From CAYOUV01 sp963790075 (GTDB taxonomy: Bacteria; Chloroflexota; Anaerolineae; Anaerolineales; Villigracilaceae): a stretch of DNA of 64,000 nucleotides. Each line of letters begins with the position of its first letter. Within the stretch, counting starts at the first letter, position 1. Both the position numbers and the translations under genes were made by a program. This document shows, piece by piece, positions 22,973 through 31,142 of the stretch. The DNA is taken from contig CAWBNG010000008.1 of assembly GCA_963790075.1 (NCBI GenBank), positions 124,001-188,000 on the forward strand, given 5' to 3'. The notes under the pieces are model-generated. The model searched no databases and had not been told where the DNA came from. It saw only the letters and a list, made by a program, of their open reading frames with translations.

Positions 22973-24397
22973 GTGGACAATCATCTGATTCTGGTCACCG
23001 GAGCGACTGGCTACATTGCTGGACGACTCATTCCTCAACTACTCCAAAAGGGGTATCGCGTGCGCTGCATGGCACGTGATCCACGGCGCCTGCACGGGCG
23101 GACCTGGTATTCCCGGGTCGAGGTCGTCGCCGGCGATGTGACCCTGCCTGAGACCCTGCCGCCGGCCATGCAGGATGTCAGGGCAGCTTATTATCTGATC
23201 CACAACATGTCCAGCGGGCGTGATTACACCCGCCGGGATTTGCAGGGTGCGCGCAATTTTGCCCGTGCTGCAGCACAGGCCGGGATCGATCAAATCATTT
23301 ACCTGGGCGGCTTGGCCGACCCACAGGCACCGATTGCGCCGCACATTCGTTCACGCATCGAGACCGGCCAGGCTTTACGCGAAGGCCCCGTGCCGGTCAC
23401 CGAATTTCGGGCCGGGGTGATCGTTGGGCCGGGCAGCATTTCGTTCGAGATGATTCGTTTTATCACCGAGCAATTCCCCATCGTTGTCGGGCCGCGCTGG
23501 CTCCTGCATCGCACCCAGCCGATCGACGCGCGCAATGTCCTTGACTACCTGCTCTCCGCTTTGGACGTGACCGCTAGCCGCGGCGGCATCTACGAAATTG
23601 GCGGCCAGGATGTGATGACCTATACCGAGACCATGCTGCGCTATGCCCGCCTGCGCGGCTTGTGGCGCGGACTGATTACCATCCCGTTCCTACCCTTGGA
23701 ACTGATGGCCTGGGGTGTGGACAAGTTGACCCCTGTCCCGCTGACGATTGCCCGTCCGCTGATCGAGGGACTCAAGTGCGACAGCCTGGTCCGTGTCGAT
23801 GATGCCCTGCGGGTCTTTCCGCACATCCAGCCGACAGGTTACGAAACAGCGGTAACCTACTCTTTGAGCCAGCTCTCGCCCGAGGAGATCGAACATGTCT
23901 GGACGGACGATGCCTTGCCGGTCACCGCGCTCAAACATGAGGGGTTTTTCGTTGACCACCGTCGTATCCTGGTGGATGCCCCGCCGGAAGCGATCTATCG
24001 AACGCTGACCGGCCTGGGAGGAGCGAACGGCTGGCTGGTCGCAGGCTGGCTGTGGCAGCTGCGGGGTTGGATCGACCGTCTGGTCGGTGGGCCCGGCTTG
24101 CGGGGGCGTTCCGATCCGCAGACTCTCAGGAGAGGGGACACCCTTGACTTTTACCGCGTCGAGGTTCTCCAGCCGCAGCATATGCTGCGCCTGTATTCTG
24201 AACTTAAAGCACCCGGTGATGGCTGGATGGAATGGCGCGTCGTCCCTCAGGAAGACGGGGATTCGTTGCTCACCCAGACCGGCTTCTTTGCACCGCGAGG
24301 CGTGCCAGGGTTTTTATACTGGTATGTTTTGTCGCCTTTCCATGTCTTCGTCCTGCGCGGATTAATCAGAGCGCTGGCACACAAGGCAGAAGCATGA
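22973..24397 (+). CDS. SDR-family NAD(P)-binding protein with C-terminal DUF2867-like domain (copy 2)
   Basis: A 474-residue paralogue of the preceding protein, colinear over its full length (VTGATGYIAGRLIPQLLQKGY; AAYYLIHNMSSGRDY; RILVDAPPEAIYRTLTGLGG; GFLYWYVLSPFH). It arose by tandem duplication, but the two have diverged clearly at residue level, so the duplication is old. The start is GTG at 22973, supported by an AGAGG site. It overlaps the next gene in an ATGA junction, so all three genes are likely cotranscribed. Confidence 0.82.
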   Translation: MDNHLILVTGATGYIAGRLIPQLLQKGYRVRCMARDPRRLHGRTWYSRVEVVAGDVTLPETLPPAMQDVRAAYYLIHNMSSGRDYTRRDLQGARNFARAAAQAGIDQIIYLGGLADPQAPIAPHIRSRIETGQALREGPVPVTEFRAGVIVGPGSISFEMIRFITEQFPIVVGPRWLLHRTQPIDARNVLDYLLSALDVTASRGGIYEIGGQDVMTYTETMLRYARLRGLWRGLITIPFLPLELMAWGVDKLTPVPLTIARPLIEGLKCDSLVRVDDALRVFPHIQPTGYETAVTYSLSQLSPEEIEHVWTDDALPVTALKHEGFFVDHRRILVDAPPEAIYRTLTGLGGANGWLVAGWLWQLRGWIDRLVGGPGLRGRSDPQTLRRGDTLDFYRVEVLQPQHMLRLYSELKAPGDGWMEWRVVPQEDGDSLLTQTGFFAPRGVPGFLYWYVLSPFHVFVLRGLIRALAHKAEA

Positions 24398-25575
24398 AGC
24401 GTATCATTTTCGGGCTCGTCCTTATCTCCGTTGCACTGGCCTTGATATTGCCAGTTGCATTAAACATTCCGACTTCGCTTGCAACCAATTCTGATTTTCA
24501 AGTACTTTATTATACGGATCAGGGTTTCACGCGTGGAATTGATGTATATAACCACGAAGATAAAATCCGGATGATTTCTGAAGAAAATGGAAATTCCCCT
24601 GAGGATGTAACCATTCCCCAATTTGCTTATCCGCCCTGGCTTTCATTGAGCACTTTTTATCTTGGTTACCTTCCAATAAACGCTGCTGCAACTTTGTGGT
24701 TTGAGATCAACCTGCTCTTATTATTTCTCTCGATCTGGTTCTTGACAGCGGCCTGGTCGCTGCGCCGCAGGCTGCTGGCCTTTCCGGCCGTGCTCGTTTT
24801 CGCCCCGGTTCTTGGAACGCTTGCCATAGGACAATACGATTTCCCCGTCCTACTGGGCACATCTTTGTTGATCTATGCCATAAAAAAAGAAAACGCCTTA
24901 CTGTCCGCTATTGGAATGTCGCTCTTGACATTCAAGCCGCATATCGGCGTTCTGATTTTGCTGGCAAGTTTAATTCACCTGGTTTGGAGACGGGATGCGT
25001 TCGGGCGGCGCGCGATTGCGTTTGCTTTGATTGCTGGAATAATGCTCTTTTTGATCGGCTTTCTGGCTGATGCCAGCTGGCCAATTCATTATCTTGATTC
25101 ACTCTTAAACTATCGCAAGCTGGGACACATCAACACTTGTTCTGAATGTGTCAGTATCGCGATCTGGTTGACAAGATTGACAACGGGCCAATCCAGTCTC
25201 GTCCTTGGCAGTGAAATTAGCGGGGTATTGCTTGGTGGCATCTTGATTGCACTGGCGCTCATTCGGCCGCCTGTGTGGAAATCTCCAAACCTGTTCCTGG
25301 CTGCCTCCCTGATAGCGACCTTCATTGCCAGTCCTTATCTGTACAACTACGATTTCAGCCTCCTGATTGTTCCGATATTCCTGCTTGCCGAACAGGTTTC
25401 ATCCCGTTTCGAGTGGCTTTGGTTAGCGGCCTCATATTTCTTCCCGGAAATCGCCTTTTTGTTGTATGGGCGCCAGGGAAATTACGCGCTGATTTTTTCT
25501 GTTCTGGTGCTGGCTCTCTTAACTTATCTCCGCGCGCGGCAGCCGCACATTGACGTTTCTCCCACTGGGGTATAA
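24394..25575 (+). CDS. GT87-like (DUF2029) membrane glycosyltransferase
   Basis: A 393-residue polytopic membrane protein with about ten hydrophobic segments. The first extracytoplasmic loop has the acidic motif and pattern of GT-C polyprenyl-phosphate-mannose-type transferases (NSDFQVLYYTDQGFTRGIDVYN), with FKPHIGVLILLASL and SPYLYNYDFSLLIVP further on. These enzymes add mannose or another sugar from a lipid carrier outside the membrane. The assignment to GT87 is by overall pattern only. The 3' end carries the -35 and part of the -10 of the cobalamin riboswitch promoter. Confidence 0.72.
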   Translation: MKRIIFGLVLISVALALILPVALNIPTSLATNSDFQVLYYTDQGFTRGIDVYNHEDKIRMISEENGNSPEDVTIPQFAYPPWLSLSTFYLGYLPINAAATLWFEINLLLLFLSIWFLTAAWSLRRRLLAFPAVLVFAPVLGTLAIGQYDFPVLLGTSLLIYAIKKENALLSAIGMSLLTFKPHIGVLILLASLIHLVWRRDAFGRRAIAFALIAGIMLFLIGFLADASWPIHYLDSLLNYRKLGHINTCSECVSIAIWLTRLTTGQSSLVLGSEISGVLLGGILIALALIRPPVWKSPNLFLAASLIATFIASPYLYNYDFSLLIVPIFLLAEQVSSRFEWLWLAASYFFPEIAFLLYGRQGNYALIFSVLVLALLTYLRARQPHIDVSPTGV

Positions 25576-25578
25576 AAT
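25550..25578 (+). promoter_or_regulatory. Promoter of the cobalamin riboswitch-btuFCD unit
   Basis: TTGACG (25550-25555) and TAAAAT (25573-25578) with 17-base spacing, overlapping the end of the GT87-like gene. Confidence 0.6.
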
Positions 25579-25597
25579 GAACTGAGAAAACTTGATT

Positions 25598-25710
25598 AAG
25601 GTGCCTTGACCCCCGGATGGGAAGGCTCAATGGCGAAGTCGGTGAAAGTCCGACACTGTCCCGCAACTGTAAGTTAGCACTCGGCTAACAAGTCAGGTCG
25701 CCCGCCTTGG
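25598..25710 (+). ncRNA. Cobalamin (B12) riboswitch
   Basis: The conserved cobalamin-riboswitch core is present in order: GGTGCC (25600-25605), GGGAA (25619-25623), the B12 box region CGGTGAAAGTCCG (25640-25652), ACTGTCCCGCAACTGT (25655-25670) and AAGTCAGGTCGCCCGCC near 25690-25706. It lies ahead of btuFCD. When adenosylcobalamin or a related corrinoid binds, it should turn expression off, here through the downstream terminator hairpin. Confidence 0.93.
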
Positions 25711-25735
25711 TCAGTTCTCCACACTCTCGCGGAAC

Positions 25736-25800
25736 GGAGGTGGGAACGCCTATCTGGACTGGCTCTCCTTACCTCCCCTGTCACTGCGACAGGGGATTTT
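25736..25800 (+). terminator. Riboswitch expression platform: terminator and alternative antiterminator
   Basis: CCCCTGTC (25775-25782) and GACAGGGG (25788-25795) form an 8-bp stem followed by ATTTT. Upstream GGAGGT (25736-25741) is complementary to ACCTCC (25771-25776), which overlaps the first arm, so the two structures exclude each other. This fits transcription control by attenuation. Confidence 0.75.
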
Positions 25801-25837
25801 GCTTGCCCGAATTTAATATCAAATTGAGGAGATTCGC

Positions 25838-26827
25838 ATGTTTCGTAAGTTGTTGATAGCCTGTTTGACTTTGACCCTTCTCCTAACGGCCTGCGGCTCG
25901 GCTCAGCCCATGCCACAGCCGACTTCCGTACCGACGCAGGTTCCCCCTACGGCGGCCGCGACGGCAACTACTGCCCCAACCGCAGCCATTGCACCGATCG
26001 TCCTGACCGACGGCCTGGGCCGCGAGGTGACCCTGGCGAGCCCGGCCCAGCGCGTGGTCTCGCTGGCGCCCTCCAACACCGAGATCCTGTTCGCGGTCGG
26101 CGCCGGAGCGCAGGTGGTCGGCCGCGACGAATTTTCCGATTATCCAGCAGAAGCAAAATCTGTCGCCTCGATTGGCGGCTCGATGGGCCAGTACAGCCTG
26201 GAGGCCATCACTGCCCTGGGGCCTGACCTGGTGCTGGCCTCCGGCCTCAATTCGCCCGAACTGGTCAAGTCGCTCGAAGACCTGGATCTGACGGTCTTTT
26301 ACCTGCCCAACCCGACCACGCTGGAGGAAATGTACGCCAACCTGCTGACCGTCGCCCAACTGACCGGCCGTGAGGCGCAGGCGGTAACCTTGATCGAAGC
26401 GCTCAAAACACGCGTGGCCGCTGTGGACCAGAAGGTCGCCCCGCTGAGCTCCCGCCCGAGCGTCTTCTACGAGCTCGATTCGACCGATCCGGGCAAACCG
26501 TATACGGCTGGCCCCGGCACCTTCGTCACCCTGTTGATCGAGCGTGCCGGCGGGGTCAACGTCGGCGCCAAGCTGGACAGCGCCTGGGCGCAGATCAGCC
26601 TGGAGCAGCTGGTGGTCTACAATCCCGACATGATCATCCTGGGCGATTCGCTCTTCGGCACCACGCCCGAGTCGGTCAAGGGGCGTCCCGGCTGGCAGGC
26701 GTTGCAGGCCGTGCAGCAGGACCAGATCTATCCCTTCGACGACAACCTGGTCAGCCGTCCCGGCCCGCGTCTGGTGGACGGCCTGGAACAATTGGCGAAG
26801 TTATTGCATCCCGATGCCTTCAAATAA
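25838..26827 (+). CDS. btuF: Cobalamin ABC transporter substrate-binding lipoprotein
   Basis: A 329-residue lipoprotein (lipobox LLTACGS), threonine/proline linker (residues 25-55), then a class III periplasmic-binding fold: GREVTLASPAQRVVSLAPSNTEILFAVG, LGPDLVLASGLNSPELV, and a C-terminal NPDMIILGDS strand. It captures corrinoids at the cell surface and hands them to the permease. The cobalamin riboswitch upstream makes B12 or its precursors the likely cargo rather than iron chelates. A GAGGAG site precedes the ATG. Confidence 0.88.
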   Translation: MFRKLLIACLTLTLLLTACGSAQPMPQPTSVPTQVPPTAAATATTAPTAAIAPIVLTDGLGREVTLASPAQRVVSLAPSNTEILFAVGAGAQVVGRDEFSDYPAEAKSVASIGGSMGQYSLEAITALGPDLVLASGLNSPELVKSLEDLDLTVFYLPNPTTLEEMYANLLTVAQLTGREAQAVTLIEALKTRVAAVDQKVAPLSSRPSVFYELDSTDPGKPYTAGPGTFVTLLIERAGGVNVGAKLDSAWAQISLEQLVVYNPDMIILGDSLFGTTPESVKGRPGWQALQAVQQDQIYPFDDNLVSRPGPRLVDGLEQLAKLLHPDAFK

Positions 26828-26866
26828 TCTATCGGGGCGCAGGGCTGCGCCCTGAGCGGGAATTCT

Positions 26867-27880
26867 ATGCGCCGACCCTACTTGTGGACCTTAATTTTCC
26901 TGGCCCTGGCCATCCTGCTTTCGCTGGCCATCGGCTCGGTCTGGATTCCCCCGCAGGACTTGTGGGGCATCCTCAAGGGTGCGCTGCTCAAGCGCCTGCC
27001 AGCGCAGCTCGAAACCTTCGCCTTCATCGTCTGGAAGATCCGCCTGCCGCGCACCCTGTTGATCGCCCTGACCGGTGCGGCGCTGGGCGGCAGCGGCACC
27101 GCTTACCAGGGGTTGTTCCGCAACCCACTGGCCGACCCCTACCTGATCGGTGTGGCCTCCGGGGCCGGCCTGGGGGCGGTGATCGCCATGAGCATCAAAT
27201 GGCCGTATTCGTTCTGGGGATTGATGGCCATCCCGCTGGCAGCTTTTGTAGCCGCCCTGCTGACGGTGCTGATCGTCTATGCCCTGGCGCGGGTGGGACA
27301 TAGCGTCCCGACCACCAATTTGATCCTGGCTGGCGTGGCCTTCTCATCCTTTGCCACCTCCCTGACCTCCTTCCTGATGCTGCGCTCGACCGGCGAGGTG
27401 CGGCGCGCCCTGGGCTGGTTGCTGGGCGGCGCCAGCCAGAGTGGCTGGCTGGCCGTGCTCAGCCTGCTCCCGTATTTGATCCTTGGGTTGGGCATCCTGG
27501 CCTTCAGCGGGCACGCGCTCAACCTGCTGCAATTCGGCGACGAGCAGGCCCAGCAAATGGGCTTGAACATCTCGCGCGCCAAAGCGCTGGTGCTACTGGC
27601 CTCCTCGCTGGCGACAGCGGCGGCAGTCGCCTTCTCAGGCATCATCGGCTTCATCGGGTTGATCGTGCCGCACATCCTGCGCCTGTGGTGGGGCGCGGAC
27701 TACCGCCGCCTGCTGCCCCTCAGCATTCTGGGTGGGGCGGGCGCCCTGCTGGTGATGGACGTCTTTGCGCGCGTAGTCCTGGCGCCCCAGGAGATTCCGG
27801 TCGGGATCGTCACCGCCCTGACCGGTGCGCCGTTCTTCCTGTGGGTGCTGCGGCGGGGCAAGAATCAGGGCTACTGGTAG
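26867..27880 (+). CDS. btuC: Cobalamin ABC transporter permease (FecCD/BtuC family)
   Basis: A 337-residue membrane protein with about ten helices and family signatures: IRLPRTLLIALTGAALGGSG (early), QGLFRNPLADPYLIGVASGAG, and FIGLIVPHILRLWWGADYRRLLP near the C-terminus. It forms the homodimeric membrane channel for corrinoid import with BtuF and BtuD. It lies 40 bases after btuF and 7 before btuD. Length is typical. Confidence 0.92.
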   Translation: MRRPYLWTLIFLALAILLSLAIGSVWIPPQDLWGILKGALLKRLPAQLETFAFIVWKIRLPRTLLIALTGAALGGSGTAYQGLFRNPLADPYLIGVASGAGLGAVIAMSIKWPYSFWGLMAIPLAAFVAALLTVLIVYALARVGHSVPTTNLILAGVAFSSFATSLTSFLMLRSTGEVRRALGWLLGGASQSGWLAVLSLLPYLILGLGILAFSGHALNLLQFGDEQAQQMGLNISRAKALVLLASSLATAAAVAFSGIIGFIGLIVPHILRLWWGADYRRLLPLSILGGAGALLVMDVFARVVLAPQEIPVGIVTALTGAPFFLWVLRRGKNQGYW

Positions 27881-27887
27881 GGGTGCG

Positions 27888-28682
27888 ATGCTGAAGATCG
27901 AATCCCTTTCCGCCGCTTACGGCCAGCGCCAGGTGCTGCACGAGGTTTCGCTGCAGGTAGGATCCGGGGAAGTGGTCGCCCTGATCGGTCCCAATGGTGC
28001 GGGTAAATCGACGCTGATCCGCGCCATCAGCGGAGTCATCCCGGTTACTGGCGGGCAGGTCCACACGAACGGCGATGACTTCGCCTCGCTCTCGCCGATG
28101 CAGCGCGCGCGCTACCTGGCGGTCGTCCCGCAGGTGTCGACCCTGCCGCCGGCCTTCACCGTCTGGGAGACGGTCCTGCTCGGCCGCACGCCGTACCTGA
28201 ACTTTCTCGGGCAGATCTCCCAACGAGACGAAGAGTTGGCCCGGCGCGCGCTGGAACGGGTGGACGCGCTTGACCTGGCCGAACGCCGCGTGGGCGAACT
28301 CTCCGGCGGCGAGCAGCAGCGCGTGCTGCTGGCGCGCGCCTTGTGCCAGTCCACCCCGATCCTCTTGCTGGATGAACCCACTGCCCACCTTGACTTGCAA
28401 TACCAGGTCAGCCTGCTGGACCTGGTGCGCCAGCTCGCCAAAGACGACCGCCTGGCGGTCTTGATCGCCATGCACGATCTCAACCTGGCGGCGCGCTGCG
28501 CGGATCGCGTGGCGCTGCTGGTGGAGGGCCAGATCAAAGCTCTGGGCTCGCCTCAGCAGGTCCTGCGTCCGGATCTGATCTCGCAGGCCTATGGCTGGCC
28601 GGTACAGGTCGTTCAGCACCCATTCCAGGATGGGCCGCTGGTGCTGCCGGATCGAAACCCACCACATCAGGATTCGGAGTGA
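27888..28682 (+). CDS. btuD: Cobalamin ABC transporter ATP-binding protein
   Basis: A 264-residue FepC/BtuD-type ATPase: Walker A GPNGAGKSTLIRAISG (near 34), Q-loop VVPQVSTLPPAFTVWE, signature LSGGEQQRVLLARAL, Walker B ILLLDEPTAHLDL and H-loop AMHDLNLA. It drives corrinoid import. The ATG at 27888 starts seven bases after the btuC stop. It completes a btuFCD operon under the riboswitch. Confidence 0.92.
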   Translation: MLKIESLSAAYGQRQVLHEVSLQVGSGEVVALIGPNGAGKSTLIRAISGVIPVTGGQVHTNGDDFASLSPMQRARYLAVVPQVSTLPPAFTVWETVLLGRTPYLNFLGQISQRDEELARRALERVDALDLAERRVGELSGGEQQRVLLARALCQSTPILLLDEPTAHLDLQYQVSLLDLVRQLAKDDRLAVLIAMHDLNLAARCADRVALLVEGQIKALGSPQQVLRPDLISQAYGWPVQVVQHPFQDGPLVLPDRNPPHQDSE

Positions 28683-28736
28683 GGCGTGTCGGCGTAAGTT
28701 TTTCAAAATCGGCAATCCAGATAACATTTGTGGGGA

Positions 28737-28742
28737 TATAAT
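28737..28742 (+). promoter_or_regulatory. -10 box upstream of acs
   Basis: A perfect TATAAT lies 76 bases before the acs start, within a 135-base intergenic gap; the -35 is weak, which may point to an activator. Confidence 0.35.
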
Positions 28743-28817
28743 AGATGTCAAAGTTTTAGCATCCAGCATCTCGTTTTAGTGTTCTGCTAATAAATCCCCA
28801 TCGCCAGGAGGAGTCAG

Positions 28818-30719
28818 ATGAGCAGTCAAAAGCCTAAACTTGAAGGTGATGTCTATTATCCCTCTCAGGAAGTTGTTGAAGAAGCAGTTGTCAAGGATTG
28901 GAATAAAATTGCCAGTTATGCGCTCGAGGACCTGCAAGGTTTCTGGGGCGATCAAGCCGAAGAACTGGAATGGTTTGGGAAATGGGATAAAGTTCTGGAC
29001 GATGCGAACAAACCTTTCTTTAAATGGTTTGTGGGGGGCAAGGTCAATATCGCCTACAACTGTATCGACCGACACCTCAAGACCAATCGCAAGAACAAAC
29101 TGGCCTTGATCTGGGCGAGCGAGGACGGCAAGCTGGAGCGGACTTTCTCTTACTACGCTCTCAATCGTGAAGTCTGCCGCATGGCCAACATTATCAAAGC
29201 CATGGGGGTGGAAAAGGGCGAACGGGTGACGATTTATATGGGGCGCGTCCCGGAAATCGTGTTCGCCATGCTGGCCTGCGCCAAAATTGGTGCGATCCAT
29301 TCGGTGGTCTTCGGTGGATTCTCCACCGATGCTTTAAAAGACCGCATCGTCGATAGCACATCAAAACTGGTGATCACCTGCGACGGCAGTTACCAGAACG
29401 GCAAGCTGGTCGAGCTCAAGCGGATTACGGATGAGGCCGTCAGGCACTGCCCGACGGTCGAGAACGTGATCGTCGTCAAGCGCACCGGCCACGAAGTCCC
29501 GATGGAGCCAGGCCGCGATCACTGGTTTCACGACTTGTGCGCCTTGCCGATCGCCAATGGAAGGTGCACTACAGAGGTGATGGATGCCGAGGATCCGCTC
29601 TTCATCCTATACACCTCCGGCTCGACCGGTAAACCCAAGGCCATCCTGCACACCCATGGCGGGTACATGGTGGGTATCTATACCACACTCAAATATGTCT
29701 TTGATATCAAAGATGTAGACCGCTTTTGGTGCGCGGCCGATCCCGGTTGGATCACTGGCCACTCGTACATCGTCTATGGTCCCCTGCTGAACGGGGCGAC
29801 GGCATTCATGTTTGAGGGCGGCCCGGCTTACCCGTATCCCAACCGCTGGTGGCAGTTGATCGAGCGCTACGGGATCACGATTTTCTACACCGCCCCGACT
29901 GCGATCCGCGGCTTGATGCGCTTCGGTGAAGCCTGGCCTAACAAGCACGATCTTTCATCCCTGCGTCTGCTCGGTTCAGTCGGGGAGCCGATCAACCCCG
30001 AGGCTTGGAAGTGGTTTTTTCGCGTGATCGGTAAGGAGCGCTGCCCGATTATGGATACCTGGTGGCAGACAGAGACCGGCATGTTCATGATCACGCCGAC
30101 GCCGGTCGTCCCCCTCAAACCGGGGTCCGGCACCCGACCTTTCTTCGGTCAGGAGGCTGAGATCCTGGACGACGATGGCCACCCCGTCGCGGATGATCAG
30201 GAGGGCTACCTGGTCCTGAAAAACCCCTGGCCTTCCATGCTGCGCACGATCTACGGGGACGATGAACGCTATGTCAAGCAATACTGGAGCAAGTATCCCG
30301 GTAAGTACCTGACCGGCGATTCGGCCAAACGCGACAAGGACGGTTACTACTGGATCATTGGACGCGTGGATGATGTGATCAAGGTTTCCGGTCACCGCCT
30401 GGGCACAGCCGAAGTCGAGTCAGCGCTGGTCGGGCACCCGGCTGTGGCGGAGGCAGCGGCGATCGGCCTGCCGCATGAGGTCAAAGGACAGGCCATCCAT
30501 TGCTTTGTTATCCTGCGGACAGGCATTGCCCCCTCGGATGATCTGGCGGAAGAGTTGCGCCAGCACGTGGCCCAACATATGGGACCAATTGCCCGGCCGG
30601 ATGAAATTCAATTCATGGACAAGCTGCCCAAGACGCGCTCGGGCAAGATTATGCGGCGCGTGCTGCGCGCCCGCGCGCTGGGTCTGCCGGAAGGCGACCT
30701 CTCGACCTTGGACGACTAA
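28818..30719 (+). CDS. acs: Acetyl-CoA synthetase (AMP-forming)
   Basis: A 633-residue ANL-superfamily enzyme that makes acetyl-CoA from acetate, ATP and CoA. Visible motifs: N-terminal acs-type region ALEDLQGFWGDQAEELEWF, P-loop YTSGSTGKPKAILHTHGG (about 260-277), DTWWQTETG, hinge GRVDDVIKVSGHRLGTAEVE and the C-terminal catalytic lysine in PKTRSGKIMRR, a known acetylation target. A strong AGGAGG site precedes the ATG. The length is normal. With the aldehyde oxidoreductase 400 bases downstream, it fits acetate and aldehyde metabolism. Confidence 0.95.
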   Translation: MSSQKPKLEGDVYYPSQEVVEEAVVKDWNKIASYALEDLQGFWGDQAEELEWFGKWDKVLDDANKPFFKWFVGGKVNIAYNCIDRHLKTNRKNKLALIWASEDGKLERTFSYYALNREVCRMANIIKAMGVEKGERVTIYMGRVPEIVFAMLACAKIGAIHSVVFGGFSTDALKDRIVDSTSKLVITCDGSYQNGKLVELKRITDEAVRHCPTVENVIVVKRTGHEVPMEPGRDHWFHDLCALPIANGRCTTEVMDAEDPLFILYTSGSTGKPKAILHTHGGYMVGIYTTLKYVFDIKDVDRFWCAADPGWITGHSYIVYGPLLNGATAFMFEGGPAYPYPNRWWQLIERYGITIFYTAPTAIRGLMRFGEAWPNKHDLSSLRLLGSVGEPINPEAWKWFFRVIGKERCPIMDTWWQTETGMFMITPTPVVPLKPGSGTRPFFGQEAEILDDDGHPVADDQEGYLVLKNPWPSMLRTIYGDDERYVKQYWSKYPGKYLTGDSAKRDKDGYYWIIGRVDDVIKVSGHRLGTAEVESALVGHPAVAEAAAIGLPHEVKGQAIHCFVILRTGIAPSDDLAEELRQHVAQHMGPIARPDEIQFMDKLPKTRSGKIMRRVLRARALGLPEGDLSTLDD

Positions 30720-30757
30720 CAAGCACGACGACCCGCTGAGGCGGGTCGTCGTGCTTG
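30720..30757. terminator. 17-bp perfect hairpin between acs and DUF2277 gene
   Basis: A perfect 17-bp inverted repeat (CAAGCACGACGACCCGC and its complement, 4-base loop) begins at the last base after the acs stop codon. There is no T-run; instead the DUF2277 ribosome-binding site follows directly. It could terminate weakly, protect the acs message, or set differential expression. Confidence 0.6.
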
Positions 30758-30769
30758 TAGGAGGAGAGT

Positions 30770-30970
30770 ATGTGTCGCAGTATCAAGCCTCTACGTTTTC
30801 CCGACCGACCGGCCACGAACGATGAGATCGCCGAGGCCGCCTTGCAGTTCGTGCGCAAGGTCAGCGGCTATCGCAAACCATCGCGCGCCAACCAGGAAAC
30901 ATTCAACGCTGCGGTGGGGGAGGTTGCGGCAGCGACGAAAAAATTGCTGGACTCGTTGCAGGTGCGTTAG
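30770..30970 (+). CDS. DUF2277 family small protein
   Basis: A 66-residue protein matching DUF2277: MCRSIKPLRFPDRPATNDEI, then ALQFVRKVSGYRKPSRAN and a C-terminal helix AVGEVAAATKKLLDSL. The conserved N-terminal cysteine-arginine pair is present. The role of the family is unknown. A GGAGGAG site precedes the ATG, which lies 12 bases after the acs hairpin. Confidence 0.85.
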   Translation: MCRSIKPLRFPDRPATNDEIAEAALQFVRKVSGYRKPSRANQETFNAAVGEVAAATKKLLDSLQVR

Positions 30971-31057
30971 GCTATTCCCCCCGCCAAGCCCGTCCCCGGA
31001 AGGATCGCAGAGGTTGATGGGTCGAAATTTTGCTTAACAAGGAAAACAACCAAAATA

Positions 31058-31086
31058 TTGACTTTGATTCTTCAAAGTGCTACTAT
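31058..31086 (+). promoter_or_regulatory. Promoter of aldehyde oxidoreductase gene
   Basis: TTGACT (31058-31063) and TACTAT (31081-31086) with 17-base spacing, 57 bases before the start codon. Confidence 0.65.
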
Positions 31087-31142
31087 GATTAAAGGTAACT
31101 GGAATTAGGGGCTTGTATTGCTATCTAGAGAGGAGCAATCTT

